Shown piece after piece: positions 6,647 through 15,817 of a stretch of DNA of 64,000 bases. Positions within the stretch are counted from its first letter, which is position 1. Each line of letters opens with the position of its first letter. The position numbers and the translations under genes were made by a program. This stretch comes from Pseudomonadota bacterium. Lineage in GTDB: Bacteria > Pseudomonadota > Gammaproteobacteria > Steroidobacterales > Steroidobacteraceae. Where the stretch lies: assembly GCA_021847105.1 (NCBI GenBank), contig JAJZUT010000009.1, positions 62,001-126,000 of the forward strand, given 5' to 3'. The notes beneath the pieces are model-generated. The model was given only the letters and a program-made list of their open reading frames with translations. It did no database searches and was not told where the DNA came from.

Positions 6647-9283
6647 TCAATCCGGCAGAGTCACCTCGCCGCTGACCGTGAAATGACCCTGCACCTGCGG
6701 CGCACTCGTGCCCGGCTGTCCGCCGCCAACGGAAACGGTGTAGCGGCCTGGGGCATCAATTACATGGCCCCGATCACTGACCATACTCAATGCTCGGGGC
6801 GTCAACGTGAAATGCACGGTACGGCTCGCTCCGGGCGCAAGGTGCACTCGGGTAAAGCCGCGCAGCGCGCGCAGCGGAGCGCCTGGCACGGGCGGGAATT
6901 GCAAGTACAGCTCTACGACCTCGTCGGCCGCACGCAGCCCGCTGTTGCGCACTCTGGCGGACACCTCGAGGGAATCGCCCGCCTCAATGTGCGTATGCGG
7001 GAGCGCAAGATCGCTGAAAACGAAGTGCGTGTAGCTCAGCCCGTACCCAAACGGCCACAGCGGTCGGCCGCTGAAATAGCGGTAGGTGCGTCCGCGCATG
7101 CTGTAATTCTGAAAATCTGGCAGCTGCTGAACGCTGCGGTAGAAGGTGAGCGGCAAGCGTCCGGACGGATCGTTGCGACCGCTCAGGGTGGCCGCGATCG
7201 CCGCACCGCCTTGCTCACCGCCGTACCACGCCTCAAGAATCGCCGCAGCGTGGCGCTTCTCCCACGGCACGGCGAGCGCACTGCCATTCATGAGCACCAC
7301 GATCAGCGGTTTGTCCGCCCGGGCCACCTCGCGCACCAGCGCCTCCTCGGGGGCCGGCAACGCGAGGCTGGTGCGGTCACCGCCGAGAAAGCCCGGCTCA
7401 TGCACCGGCATCTGCTCACCCTCGAGGCGACTGGTGAGTCCCACCACCGCGATGACCACGTCCGCGCGCCGCGCGGCAGCGAGCGCTGCCGGGTCCGGCC
7501 GGTCATTCAGCCGTTCCCAGATCAGTGCCGCGCGGGGGAGAGTGCTGCCGCGATGACCGTAAAGCATGCGCACGCGCATACGTCGGCCCTTGTGCAGGTA
7601 GATCCGCCCGAGGTCGGTCCCGGGACTGTACGACTCGATCAGGTGTTCATCGCCGAGCGTGAGGCTGGCGAACCCGTTGGTGCGCACGCCAATCTGATAG
7701 TACCCGGTATGATTGGGCGTGAACTCTCCGCTCCACTCGGCGCTGAGCAGCCGCGCGGGGGCCACCCCGCGGGGCAGATCCCGAGCGTCCAGTTCGATCC
7801 TCGCCGCCGTCTGCTGCAGCGTTTGCGGGGCGGCGCCACCGATGCGGTAGGTGACCCGCACACCTGGCTTGCCGTGCAGGGTACTGAACCGCGCCGCGGG
7901 CACGACAGTGCCCCGGTCGGCGAGGAATTGCGTTCCCGGCACATAGGTAATCTTTGCCGCCGGGAACTGCGCATGCAGTCCGGCGAGCACCGTCACGACA
8001 TGGGACGGCGTACCGCTGTAATTGCCAAGCATCACCCCGGTCTGATCCGCAAGCGGCCCGACGACGGCAATACGACGGACCGACTGGCGCAACGGCAGCA
8101 CACCGTCGTTCTTCAGCAGCACCATCGACTCCTCAGCAAGGCGCAGCGCCAGCCTTCGGTGGGCGGCGCTGTTGAGCTGATTCGGATTGATGTGGTCGTA
8201 GGGCACCAGCGACGGCGGATCGAACAGACCCAGCCGGATGCGCGCCGTGAACAGGCGGATCAACGCCCGATCCACCGCGTTCACCGACAGCTCGCCTCGG
8301 CGCACTGCGGTGAGAAACGGCGCGTAGTCCGCATCGCTGTTCGGAGCGCCGAAGTCGGCGCACTCGTTGTCCATGCCGCGCTCGACGGCGATGGCAGACG
8401 CCGCCGGCTGTGATGAGCGATAGTGGTGGCCGCTGAAAATATCACGCACCGCGTCACAATCTGACACCACGTAACCACGGAAATGCCATGCCTCACGCAG
8501 CGTCTTCTGCAGCAGGAAACGGTTCGCACATGCCGGCTCTCCGTTGAGCGCGATGTAGGCACACATGATCGAGCCGGCATGCCCGTCGACCACGGCGGCG
8601 CGGAACGCTGGCAGATACGTATCCTCCAGCGCGTGCCGACTGATGTCCTCATCGGCGAAGTGACGGGTTGGCTCCGGTCCGCTGTAGGCGTCAAAGTGCT
8701 TCGGGGTGGCGATTGCACGGTAGTAGTGCCGGTTCGATCCCTGCATACCCCGCACATAGCCCACCGCCAGACGAGCTGTGAGGTACGGGTCCTCGCCATA
8801 GGTTTCCTGACAACGCCCCCAACGCGGGTCACGGCAGATATTGATGTTCGGTGCCCAGAAGTCCAATCCGTGGAACATGCCTGTGCCCGCATGATGCGCC
8901 GCCGCCTCGGCGTAACGGATCCGTCCCTCGATGCTGATCGCCTTGGCCATTGCCCGGATACCCGGCACGTCGAATGTCGCCGCCAGACCGATCGGCTCGG
9001 GGAATTCCGTCGTGCCGCGGCCGATCACTCCATGCAGCGCCTCACTCCACCAGTTATACGCCGGCACACCAAGCCGCGGGATGGCGCGCGCTCCGTTGAC
9101 GAGTTGCGAAACCTTCTCGCGCAGCGTCATGCGCTGCACCAGCGCGGCCGCACGTTGACGCGCCGGCAGACGCGGATCGAGCCAGACAGGGTTCTGCAGC
9201 GGCTTCGCCGCCGCCACGCCGAAAAAAAGGACCGCGCCGAGCGCGGCCGTCGCGCCGGCACATCGGATCAGCAGCTTCATCAT
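6647..9283 (-). CDS. Secreted GH3 glycosidase, beta-xylosidase-like
   Basis: An 878-residue glycoside hydrolase family 3 enzyme with an N-terminal signal peptide (about residues 1-26, ending GVAAAKP). The N-terminal TIM-barrel domain carries the catalytic Asp in GYVVSDCDAVRDIF (about residue 275). The SDCDAV form and the preceding MCAYIALNGEPACAN are typical of the beta-xylosidase/broad-specificity branch rather than classical beta-glucosidases. A PA14-like insertion lies around residues 460-590, a likely acid/base Glu in SRLEGEQMPVHEPGFLGGD, and a fibronectin-III-like domain ends the protein (GYGLSYTHFVFSDL onward). The start at 9283 (second of the ATGs) has a GGGGGG ribosome binding site seven bases away. 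It is divergent from the GH51 gene with a LacI-type operator between them, which suggests joint control in arabinoxylan breakdown. Confidence 0.9.
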   Translation of the reverse strand: MMKLLIRCAGATAALGAVLFFGVAAAKPLQNPVWLDPRLPARQRAAALVQRMTLREKVSQLVNGARAIPRLGVPAYNWWSEALHGVIGRGTTEFPEPIGLAATFDVPGIRAMAKAISIEGRIRYAEAAAHHAGTGMFHGLDFWAPNINICRDPRWGRCQETYGEDPYLTARLAVGYVRGMQGSNRHYYRAIATPKHFDAYSGPEPTRHFADEDISRHALEDTYLPAFRAAVVDGHAGSIMCAYIALNGEPACANRFLLQKTLREAWHFRGYVVSDCDAVRDIFSGHHYRSSQPAASAIAVERGMDNECADFGAPNSDADYAPFLTAVRRGELSVNAVDRALIRLFTARIRLGLFDPPSLVPYDHINPNQLNSAAHRRLALRLAEESMVLLKNDGVLPLRQSVRRIAVVGPLADQTGVMLGNYSGTPSHVVTVLAGLHAQFPAAKITYVPGTQFLADRGTVVPAARFSTLHGKPGVRVTYRIGGAAPQTLQQTAARIELDARDLPRGVAPARLLSAEWSGEFTPNHTGYYQIGVRTNGFASLTLGDEHLIESYSPGTDLGRIYLHKGRRMRVRMLYGHRGSTLPRAALIWERLNDRPDPAALAAARRADVVIAVVGLTSRLEGEQMPVHEPGFLGGDRTSLALPAPEEALVREVARADKPLIVVLMNGSALAVPWEKRHAAAILEAWYGGEQGGAAIAATLSGRNDPSGRLPLTFYRSVQQLPDFQNYSMRGRTYRYFSGRPLWPFGYGLSYTHFVFSDLALPHTHIEAGDSLEVSARVRNSGLRAADEVVELYLQFPPVPGAPLRALRGFTRVHLAPGASRTVHFTLTPRALSMVSDRGHVIDAPGRYTVSVGGGQPGTSAPQVQGHFTVSGEVTLPD

Positions 9284-9337
9284 CACTTTGCCCCCCATCG
9301 CAGCAGCGGCACGCGCAAGCAGGCCAAAATCCGCTCT

Positions 9338-9349
9338 GGTAGCGCTACC
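9338..9349. promoter_or_regulatory. LacI-family operator palindrome
   Basis: A perfect 12-bp palindrome, GGTAGCGCTACC, lies in the divergent region between the GH3 gene (start 9283) and the GH51 gene (start 9429). An even-length palindrome with a central CG (AGCGCT core) is the hallmark of LacI/GalR-type sugar regulators. The cognate regulator is not in the window. Position 55 bp from one start and 80 bp from the other suits control of both genes. Confidence 0.65.
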
Positions 9350-9428
9350 TGATTTTTGCTGCTATTGTGCAGCCTCAGGCAAGACTGTCAAGCGCGACCG
9401 GATCCGACACGCGCATCAGGGGGCAGCC

Positions 9429-11555
9429 ATGCGAATCCGAGCCGCGGTTCTTCTGCTGTTTGCGGTCAAGTGTCTGACGGCCTGGTCCACGGCGGGCGCG
9501 GTCATCGCACGAATCGACACAACACACCCTGCTCGGCCGATAAGCCGCTATGAATATGGGATGTTCATCGAGAACCTCGGACAACTCGTGTATCGCAGCC
9601 TCTGGGCTGAGATGCTCGATGACCGCAAGTTCTTTCTGCCGATTCGCCCCATGCAGGCGACAACGCCCCGCAAGCCGGCCAAGGGATTTGCGCGCGTGTT
9701 CGTGCTGCGTCACTGGCGCCCGATCGGACCGCCGGCAGCGATCACCATGGACCGGCGCGATCCGTTCGTCGGTGCACACAGTCCGCGCATAGCGCTTGCC
9801 GGTCCGCAGCCGCGCGGCATCCGCCAGAGTGGCCTCGCGCTGGTGGCCGCGCGGCACTATGCGGGTTACATCTACCTGCGGGGCTCGCCGGGAGCGCGCG
9901 TGCAGGTGACGTTGCGCTGGGGAGCGGGCAGGACCGCTCGCCAGCGTGTAAGCGTCGGCCCGCTTGACCGCAATTATCAGCGGTTTGCGTTCGACTTCAC
10001 CGCTGGGCAGAGCACCGCCCGAGCACGCTTTGAGATCACCGCTACCGGCGCCGGTCAGTATCATATCGGCACCGTGTCGTTGATGCCGACCGACAACATC
10101 GACGGCTTTCGTCGCGACACGGTCGAGCTGCTGCGCCAGCTACGCTCGGGTTTTTGGCGGCTGCCCGGCGGAAATTTCGTTTCCGATTTCAACTGGTACG
10201 CTTCGGTCGGTCCGCGCGACAAGCGCCCGCCGTTTCTCGATCACGCCTGGAACGCCGTACAGTCGAACGACGTGGGGCTCGACGAATTCATGACCTTGTG
10301 CAGACTGCTGCACGTCGCACCGTATGTGACGGTCAACGCAGGCTTTGGCGATGCGCACTCTGCCGCAGCCGAAGTCCGTTATCTCAACGCACCGCCGGGC
10401 ACACGCCTCGGCGCATTGCGTGCCCGTAACGGTCATCCGCAGCCGTACGGCGTGAAATTCTGGAACATCGGCAACGAGCCGTACGGCCCCTGGGAGCTCG
10501 GCCACACCTCGTTGCGCGACTACCTTTGGAAGAACAATGAATTTGCCCGCGCAATGCGCCGCGCCGACCCCTCCATCGTCATCCTGGCCTCAGGTGCCAT
10601 GCCCGATGAAATGACGATCGAAGGCATTGCCCGCAAGCTCGGATACTCAAGCGACCAGATCCGCCTGTGTTCGGCACAGGATTGGACATGTGGGTATCTG
10701 CGGCACTCGTGGGGCGATTTCAGCGGCATCACCGAGCATTGGTACGCCCGCGCCGGGATGCGTTTCGATCTCGCCCGCGCGCGCGCCGGGCTACGCGTCG
10801 GTCACATGGAGCCCGGCTATGTCCCGACACACCAGACAGTCCTCGAATGGGTGCGCGCACCGTCGAACCGGATACGGCTGAAGGCCGAGCAATGGGAGGC
10901 CTACGAGCGGCGTTTCCCGGCCATGCGGCGCAAGCACATCTTCATGGCGATCGACGAATATGCCTATACCGGTGCCCCGGCAACCCTAAAGCTCGCGTTG
11001 GCCTACGCGATGGTGTTCAACGAGATGCTCCGGCATACGAATTTTCTGCGCATGGCCGCTTTCACCATGGGCGTCTCGACGATCGATTACACACGCACCG
11101 CTGCGGTAGTCAATACCACCGGATTGGTATTCAAGCTCTACCGCGATCACTTCGGACCGGGCCTGCGGCCCGTGCCGGTCACCGGCGACTCGCCGCAGCC
11201 GTCACCCCAGCAGCAACTCGTGCCCGGAATTGCTGCGCAGAGCGCCGGCAGTCCAACCTATCCGCTCGATGTTCAAGCCGCCCTCGGGCCTCATCGGCGA
11301 CATCTGGTCATTGCCGTGGTCAATGCCACCGAGACTGCTCAGCCGCTCGTGCTGCGCGTGCGTGGCGCGCAACTCGCGCAACGCGGTCGGGACTGGGCAA
11401 TGACCGGTGCCCATCTCGCCGCCGCAAATCGCGTCGGGCACCGACCGCAAGTGCACGTGAGCGAGTACCCCGTGCAGCTCAGTAGAGGAGCGCTTTCGGT
11501 GCCGCCGATCAGCATCACCATCTATCGTTTCCCGCTGCGACGGCCGGCACGATGA
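9429..11555 (+). CDS. Secreted GH51 alpha-L-arabinofuranosidase
   Basis: A 708-residue family GH51 enzyme that removes L-arabinofuranosyl side groups from arabinoxylan or arabinan. A signal peptide covers about residues 1-26. A CBM-like beta domain (about 130-210, GYIYLRGSPGARVQVTLRW) precedes the catalytic barrel, which shows GFWRLPGGNFVSDFNW. The acid/base Glu is in FWNIGNEPYG (about residue 350) and the likely nucleophile Glu is in MAIDEYAYTG (about residue 510). A C-terminal beta-sandwich follows. The start at 9429 has a GGGGCAG ribosome binding site; the longer frame upstream runs through the promoter region. Its TGA overlaps the ATG of the carboxylesterase gene (ATGA), implying translational coupling. 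It is divergent from the GH3 gene. Confidence 0.9.
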   Translation: MRIRAAVLLLFAVKCLTAWSTAGAVIARIDTTHPARPISRYEYGMFIENLGQLVYRSLWAEMLDDRKFFLPIRPMQATTPRKPAKGFARVFVLRHWRPIGPPAAITMDRRDPFVGAHSPRIALAGPQPRGIRQSGLALVAARHYAGYIYLRGSPGARVQVTLRWGAGRTARQRVSVGPLDRNYQRFAFDFTAGQSTARARFEITATGAGQYHIGTVSLMPTDNIDGFRRDTVELLRQLRSGFWRLPGGNFVSDFNWYASVGPRDKRPPFLDHAWNAVQSNDVGLDEFMTLCRLLHVAPYVTVNAGFGDAHSAAAEVRYLNAPPGTRLGALRARNGHPQPYGVKFWNIGNEPYGPWELGHTSLRDYLWKNNEFARAMRRADPSIVILASGAMPDEMTIEGIARKLGYSSDQIRLCSAQDWTCGYLRHSWGDFSGITEHWYARAGMRFDLARARAGLRVGHMEPGYVPTHQTVLEWVRAPSNRIRLKAEQWEAYERRFPAMRRKHIFMAIDEYAYTGAPATLKLALAYAMVFNEMLRHTNFLRMAAFTMGVSTIDYTRTAAVVNTTGLVFKLYRDHFGPGLRPVPVTGDSPQPSPQQQLVPGIAAQSAGSPTYPLDVQAALGPHRRHLVIAVVNATETAQPLVLRVRGAQLAQRGRDWAMTGAHLAAANRVGHRPQVHVSEYPVQLSRGALSVPPISITIYRFPLRRPAR

Positions 11556-13141
11556 GATTGCACGAGGGGATCTGCAGCGCCACAGCAGTGCTCGCTGCAC
11601 TCCTCGCGACGAGTGTCTGTTACGCGGCGCGATACCCGCCGCGTGTTCGTGTCGCGCAAGGCGAACTGCAGGGACTGCGCGAAGGCCACGTCGATGCCTT
11701 CCTCGGCGTGCCGTATGCCGCAGCCCCAATTGGCAAGAACCGCTGGCGTGCGCCGCTTGCGCAGCGACCGTGGCACGGTGTGCGCAACGCGCAGCAGTTT
11801 GCCCCAAGTTGCGAGCAGACCTTGCTGCCGCGCGGCGTAGGGCCCTGGTCGCCGGAATACGTGGTGCACGGAGCAGTGAGCGAGAACTGCCTGTATCTGA
11901 ACATCTGGACGCCGGCGCGGCGCACGCACCCGTTGCCGGTCATGGTGTGGATCCCGGGTGGCGCGTTCGTTTCCGGCTCGGGCTCGGTGCCGATCTATGA
12001 CGGACGCCACCTCGCCGCGCACGGCATCATCGTGGTGACCATCAACTACCGCCTCGGCATCTTCGGCTTCTTCACCGATCCGGCGCTGGCGGCCGAGGCA
12101 AAGCGTCTGCACGAACCACCCGGCAACTGGGGACTGCAGGACATGATTGCCGCGCTGCGCTGGGTGCAGGGAAATATCGGCGCCTTTGGCGGCGATCCCC
12201 ACGCCGTCACTCTCGCCGGCCAATCGGCGGGCGCGATCGCCGTACAGGAACTGCTCACCTCGCCGCTCGCCGCGGGACTGTTTGCGCGGGCCATCGCCGA
12301 AAGCGGTCTACCGAACTCACTGCCCACACCCTCGCTGGCGGCCGCCGAGTATGCCGGTGAGACATTTGCCCGCGCCAAGGGCGCCCCGACCCTCGCTGCG
12401 CTGCGCGCGCTGCCGGCACAGCGGCTGAGCACCACCGCTGCACCGATGAGCAGCCCGCTGATCATGCCCATCGTGGACGGTACGGTACTGCCAGCTGCAC
12501 CCGAGCGACGCCTCGCGACCGGGCGATTCGCGCGCACGCCGGTGCTCCTGGGCTTGAACGCCAATGAGAACACCGGCTTTCACGCCAGTCCTATGGCATT
12601 AACTCGTGCCGCCTGGCACCACGAGCTGCACAAGATATTCGCGACACTTGCACCACGTTTCCAGAAGCTGTTCCCGGCGCGAAGCGCGGCGGGCCGGGCA
12701 CGGGCGCTGCGCGCGGTGCGGCGCGACCTCGGTCTGGCTGCACTTTATCAGTGGAGCCGCCTGCGGCTCGCCCGCGATCCAATCGGGGTGTATGCCTATC
12801 TGTGGCGGCACCGCGAGCCGGGTTCAGACTCACGGCGATGGCGGGTGTTCCATTCGTCCGAGATTCCCTATGTCTTCGAGACTCTCTCGGTGGCGCCGCA
12901 GCGGCGTTTCGCTCCGCTCGACCGTACGATCGCACGGCGTATGTCGGACTACTGGGTGAACTTCGTCAAGAGCGGCAACCCCAATGGTCCGGGATTGCCC
13001 AGGTGGCCGATGCTCAGGCGCGGTTCACTGCACATCATGCAACTCGGCGCGCAGGCCGCAGCACGCCCGATCCTGCAGCCGAAGCTGCTGCGCGCGATGC
13101 GCGCCTTCATCGCCGCCGGCGGCACACCGAGGTTGTTCTGA
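11552..13141 (+). CDS. Secreted type-B carboxylesterase
   Basis: A 529-residue serine esterase of the carboxylesterase type-B (COesterase, alpha/beta-hydrolase) family with a signal peptide over about residues 1-25. The oxyanion region WIPGGAFVSGSG, the nucleophile elbow LAGQSAGA (Ser about residue 225), the acidic residue in NANENTGF and the histidine of FHSSEIPYVFE make a complete catalytic triad. Its start codon overlaps the stop of the GH51 gene, so it belongs to the same operon. In this context it may remove acetyl or feruloyl groups from arabinoxylan; that is inferred from the neighbours, since type-B esterases have broad substrates. A strong hairpin follows the gene. Confidence 0.85.
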   Translation: MRLHEGICSATAVLAALLATSVCYAARYPPRVRVAQGELQGLREGHVDAFLGVPYAAAPIGKNRWRAPLAQRPWHGVRNAQQFAPSCEQTLLPRGVGPWSPEYVVHGAVSENCLYLNIWTPARRTHPLPVMVWIPGGAFVSGSGSVPIYDGRHLAAHGIIVVTINYRLGIFGFFTDPALAAEAKRLHEPPGNWGLQDMIAALRWVQGNIGAFGGDPHAVTLAGQSAGAIAVQELLTSPLAAGLFARAIAESGLPNSLPTPSLAAAEYAGETFARAKGAPTLAALRALPAQRLSTTAAPMSSPLIMPIVDGTVLPAAPERRLATGRFARTPVLLGLNANENTGFHASPMALTRAAWHHELHKIFATLAPRFQKLFPARSAAGRARALRAVRRDLGLAALYQWSRLRLARDPIGVYAYLWRHREPGSDSRRWRVFHSSEIPYVFETLSVAPQRRFAPLDRTIARRMSDYWVNFVKSGNPNGPGLPRWPMLRRGSLHIMQLGAQAAARPILQPKLLRAMRAFIAAGGTPRLF

Positions 13142-13176
13142 ACGCTGCGGCGCGGCCCCATGCCGCGCCGCAGCGT
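13142..13176. terminator. Bidirectional terminator hairpin
   Basis: A perfect 14-bp inverted repeat (arms 13142-13155 and 13163-13176, 7-nt loop), almost all G/C, begins immediately after the carboxylesterase stop and lies in the 54-bp gap before the convergent GST stop. No long T-run is seen on either side. Position and stability argue for a shared terminator. Confidence 0.7.
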
Positions 13177-13195
13177 CGTATCACTGGGCAGAGCC

Positions 13196-13804
13196 CTATT
13201 TGATGAGTCCCTCGGCACGCATCGCAGCCTGTACGCCCGGTCGGGCCGCCACGCGCTCCTGGAACGCGATCAGGTTCGGGAATTGGCCGAGATCCACCTT
13301 CACCATCCGTGCCCAGCTGGTCACCGTGAACAGGTACGCGTCGGCGACCGAGAAGGTATCACCAAACAGATACGACTTTCCCTGTAGCTGATTCTCGATG
13401 AATCCGTAGCGGCGAAGCAGATACGCTGTGCGATCAGCGCGAGTCTCGGCCGGCGTGGCCGGATTGAACAGTGGCGAGTACGTCTTGTGCAGCTCGGAGT
13501 TGATGTAGGTCAGCATCTCCTGCAGTTGGTAGCGCTCGAAGCTGCCCGGTGCAGGCGCGAGCTTCGAGGCCGGCTTCAGATCAGCCAGATACTGCACGAT
13601 GACGGGCCCCTCGGTGAGCATCTGCCCATTGTCGAGTTGCAGCGCCGGCACGTAGCCTTTGGGATTCACGGCAAGGTAATCGCCCTCGGTGTGCAAGGTC
13701 TTGCTCTTCAAGTCCACTTTCTGCAGCTCGAGGGGAATACCTGCCTCGTGGGCCACGATGTGCGGTGACAGCGAGCAGGCGCCGCTGGCGTAGAATAGTT
13801 TCAT
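13196..13804 (-). CDS. Glutathione S-transferase, beta-class-like
   Basis: A 202-residue cytosolic glutathione S-transferase. The thioredoxin-like N-terminal domain begins MKLFYASGACSLSPHIVAHE, with the Cys of the beta class near residue 10, and contains YVPALQLDNGQMLTEGPVIVQYL (cis-Pro and Glu/Gly glutathione contacts). The helical C-terminal domain includes FSVADAYLFTV. It closely follows the layout of proteobacterial GstA. The start at 13804 has GGGAG seven bases upstream. It stands alone on the minus strand and converges on the carboxylesterase gene. Beta-class enzymes conjugate glutathione to electrophiles and have disulfide reductase activity; the substrate here is unknown. Confidence 0.88.
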   Translation of the reverse strand: MKLFYASGACSLSPHIVAHEAGIPLELQKVDLKSKTLHTEGDYLAVNPKGYVPALQLDNGQMLTEGPVIVQYLADLKPASKLAPAPGSFERYQLQEMLTYINSELHKTYSPLFNPATPAETRADRTAYLLRRYGFIENQLQGKSYLFGDTFSVADAYLFTVTSWARMVKVDLGQFPNLIAFQERVAARPGVQAAMRAEGLIK

Positions 13805-13931
13805 GCCGATCTCCCGTTGCAGGTGAATCCACGCGGCAGCCCCCGCGGCCGCCGCCATGGTTACCATTGTATGGCGAATTACATTTAGTAAGCGGACGAG
13901 TGGCTATCTCTTTCGGACAGTCACACCTGTG

Positions 13932-14486
13932 TCACTGAGGCGGCGCCTGTGCGGGATCGGTCCGGTCCCCGGTTCCCAAGGTGCGCTGCATCAGCACCGT
14001 GTCGACCCACTGACCGAGCTTGTACCCAACCGATCGGAGTGTTCCCACCGGCTCGAACCCACACCGGCGATGCAGCGCGATCGAACCGTCATTGGCGCTG
14101 TCACCAATGACGGCGATCATCTGGCGCCAGGCGCCGCGCTCACAGCGCTCGATCAGCGCTTGCAGCAGAGCTCGGCCCACGCCGCGCCCACACCACGATT
14201 GCGCCACATACACCGAATCTTCCACCGTGTAACGGTATCCGGGCCGCAGGCGGTATGGGCCTGCGTAGGCATAGGCGATACATTCGCCGTCCACTTCGGC
14301 CAGCAGATACGGCAGCGCGGCTGCGCGTATGGCCGCATGGCGAGCCTGCAATTCATGAATCGCCGGCGGCTGTTCTTCGAAAGTCGCGCGGCTTCCGAGA
14401 ACATAAGCCGCGTAGATGCGTGCTACGTGCGCCATGTCCTCGGCCGTGGCGTCGCGGATCAGCAGCTCTGGGGGCACCTCGGACAT
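13932..14486 (-). CDS. GNAT N-acetyltransferase, phosphinothricin acetyltransferase-like
   Basis: A 184-residue GCN5-related N-acetyltransferase. The order of blocks IRDATAEDMAHVARIYAAYV, GYRYTVEDSVYVAQSWCGRGVGRALL (acetyl-CoA pyrophosphate loop, about residues 88-113) and IAVIGDSANDGSIALHRRCGFEPVG is characteristic of the Pat/Bar subgroup that acetylates phosphinothricin and methionine sulfoximine or related amino-acid analogues. The true substrate cannot be read from sequence. It lies 70 bp after nirK on the same strand but has no obvious link to it. Confidence 0.85.
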   Translation of the reverse strand: MSEVPPELLIRDATAEDMAHVARIYAAYVLGSRATFEEQPPAIHELQARHAAIRAAALPYLLAEVDGECIAYAYAGPYRLRPGYRYTVEDSVYVAQSWCGRGVGRALLQALIERCERGAWRQMIAVIGDSANDGSIALHRRCGFEPVGTLRSVGYKLGQWVDTVLMQRTLGTGDRTDPAQAPPQ

Positions 14487-14556
14487 CGCCGGCCTCGTTA
14501 TGTCCCGACGGCAACGGCGCCGGGCGCCCCATTATGCGCTGCGCTCGCCGCGCACT

Positions 14557-15624
14557 TCAGGCCATCTTGTGAAACAGCCCCGGATCGGCCGCCCCCTCGA
14601 CATCGATCTCGGCCAGCAATCCCTGCCGCGCCACCCGGGACAGGGCGTGATCGACCAGCTTGACCGTCTCGGCGAGCGGCAGGCGCATCTCCCCTATGAA
14701 ACAACTACCCGGTGGCACGGGCTGCGTCTGGATGTAGGCGACCGGCGGGTTGGCGAGCGCGCCCTGCGGCCAGCAGCGCGACCAGACATTGCCGATCGGA
14801 TGGAAGCTCGAGCTCAGATTCGGGCCGCCGTTGACCATGAACACCCGCACGGTCTCGCCGACTTTTGCCCGCAGCGCACCGACACCCGCAGCGGTCAGTC
14901 CCTGCACCATGCCATTGAACAGGACGAAATTCGGCTGCTCGTGCACCATCGCCGCATAGTCAAAATGGAGCAGTCCGGCCGTTCCGAACGGCTCGCGCGT
15001 ATAGAGCTCATGCTGACCGATGTAGAACTCCCGTTCCACCGGCGCCAGCCCTTCCTCGGGCTCGACCAACATCATGCCGAACATTCCGCGACTGATGTGC
15101 TCATCGAGGTTCGGCACCGCGCAGTGGTAGATGAACGCACCGGGATAGAGGCATTTGAAAAACATACTCGCTTTGCCGCCCGGCGGCACGATCGTCGCCA
15201 TCGCACCGCCACCACTGCCGTAGACCGCGTGCACATCGACGCAGTGCGGCCGCATGTTGCCCGCCGAACTGCGTACGTTCAACGTGACAGTATCGCCGAC
15301 TCTGACCCGAATCATCGGACCGGGGATCTGTCCGTTCCAGGTCATGAAGCCAAATTCCGTCCCATCGGCGAGCTTTGCGCGCACCTCTTTCGCCTCGAGC
15401 GTGATGTCGTGGTGCACGCTGTGGCGGCGACGAATCGGCGCCGGAATGGCGGTCGGATCGGCGACCACCGTCGCGGCGTGCGCTGTGCCACCGGCTTGCG
15501 CCCCAGCACGGGCCGCCACTGCGCCCGACACGCCAAGCAACAGTGCGCCAGCGCTGGCAGCACCGAGGAAATTCCGCCGCGACACACTCCCGGCCAACGC
15601 AATACCGTCCTCTCTGTTCATCAT
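14557..15624 (-). CDS. nirK: Copper-containing nitrite reductase, Tat-exported
   Basis: A 355-residue two-domain cupredoxin protein that reduces nitrite to nitric oxide in the periplasm. The N-terminus has a twin-arginine signal (VSRRNFLGAASAGALLLG). All copper ligands of the NirK family can be placed: type-1 copper His127 (PHCVDVH), Cys168 (YHC), His176 (DEHIS) and Met181 (RGMFG); type-2 copper His132, His167 and His326 (VDHALSR). The catalytic Asp130 and His275 (SSSFHPIG) are also present, and their spacing matches the classical enzyme. The start at 15624 (first of two ATGs) has GGGAG upstream. The di-haem cytochrome gene lies 193 bp upstream on the same strand. No nitric oxide reductase or NO-sensing regulator is visible nearby, so complete denitrification cannot be claimed. 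Confidence 0.9.
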   Translation of the reverse strand: MMNREDGIALAGSVSRRNFLGAASAGALLLGVSGAVAARAGAQAGGTAHAATVVADPTAIPAPIRRRHSVHHDITLEAKEVRAKLADGTEFGFMTWNGQIPGPMIRVRVGDTVTLNVRSSAGNMRPHCVDVHAVYGSGGGAMATIVPPGGKASMFFKCLYPGAFIYHCAVPNLDEHISRGMFGMMLVEPEEGLAPVEREFYIGQHELYTREPFGTAGLLHFDYAAMVHEQPNFVLFNGMVQGLTAAGVGALRAKVGETVRVFMVNGGPNLSSSFHPIGNVWSRCWPQGALANPPVAYIQTQPVPPGSCFIGEMRLPLAETVKLVDHALSRVARQGLLAEIDVEGAADPGLFHKMA

Positions 15625-15817
15625 CGTCACTCCCGAGGGGTGCGCCCGCAGGCCCCTGCCCGGCTGCAACCACATCGCACGTTTCTATCGTTCCCCGATA
15701 TATTGCGCCAGGACCAACCGACAGCCCATACGTAAGGTGAGACGAAGAGATAGTAGTTCCCGCAGACTGAACCACGTGCGGCCCGCTTTGTGAACGGATC
15801 GACGAAACCGCCGCGAT

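Noticed and set aside
6629..8413. A 594-codon open frame antisense to the GH3 gene
   Set aside because: No domain or ribosome binding site is seen and the sense gene is complete with all catalytic motifs.
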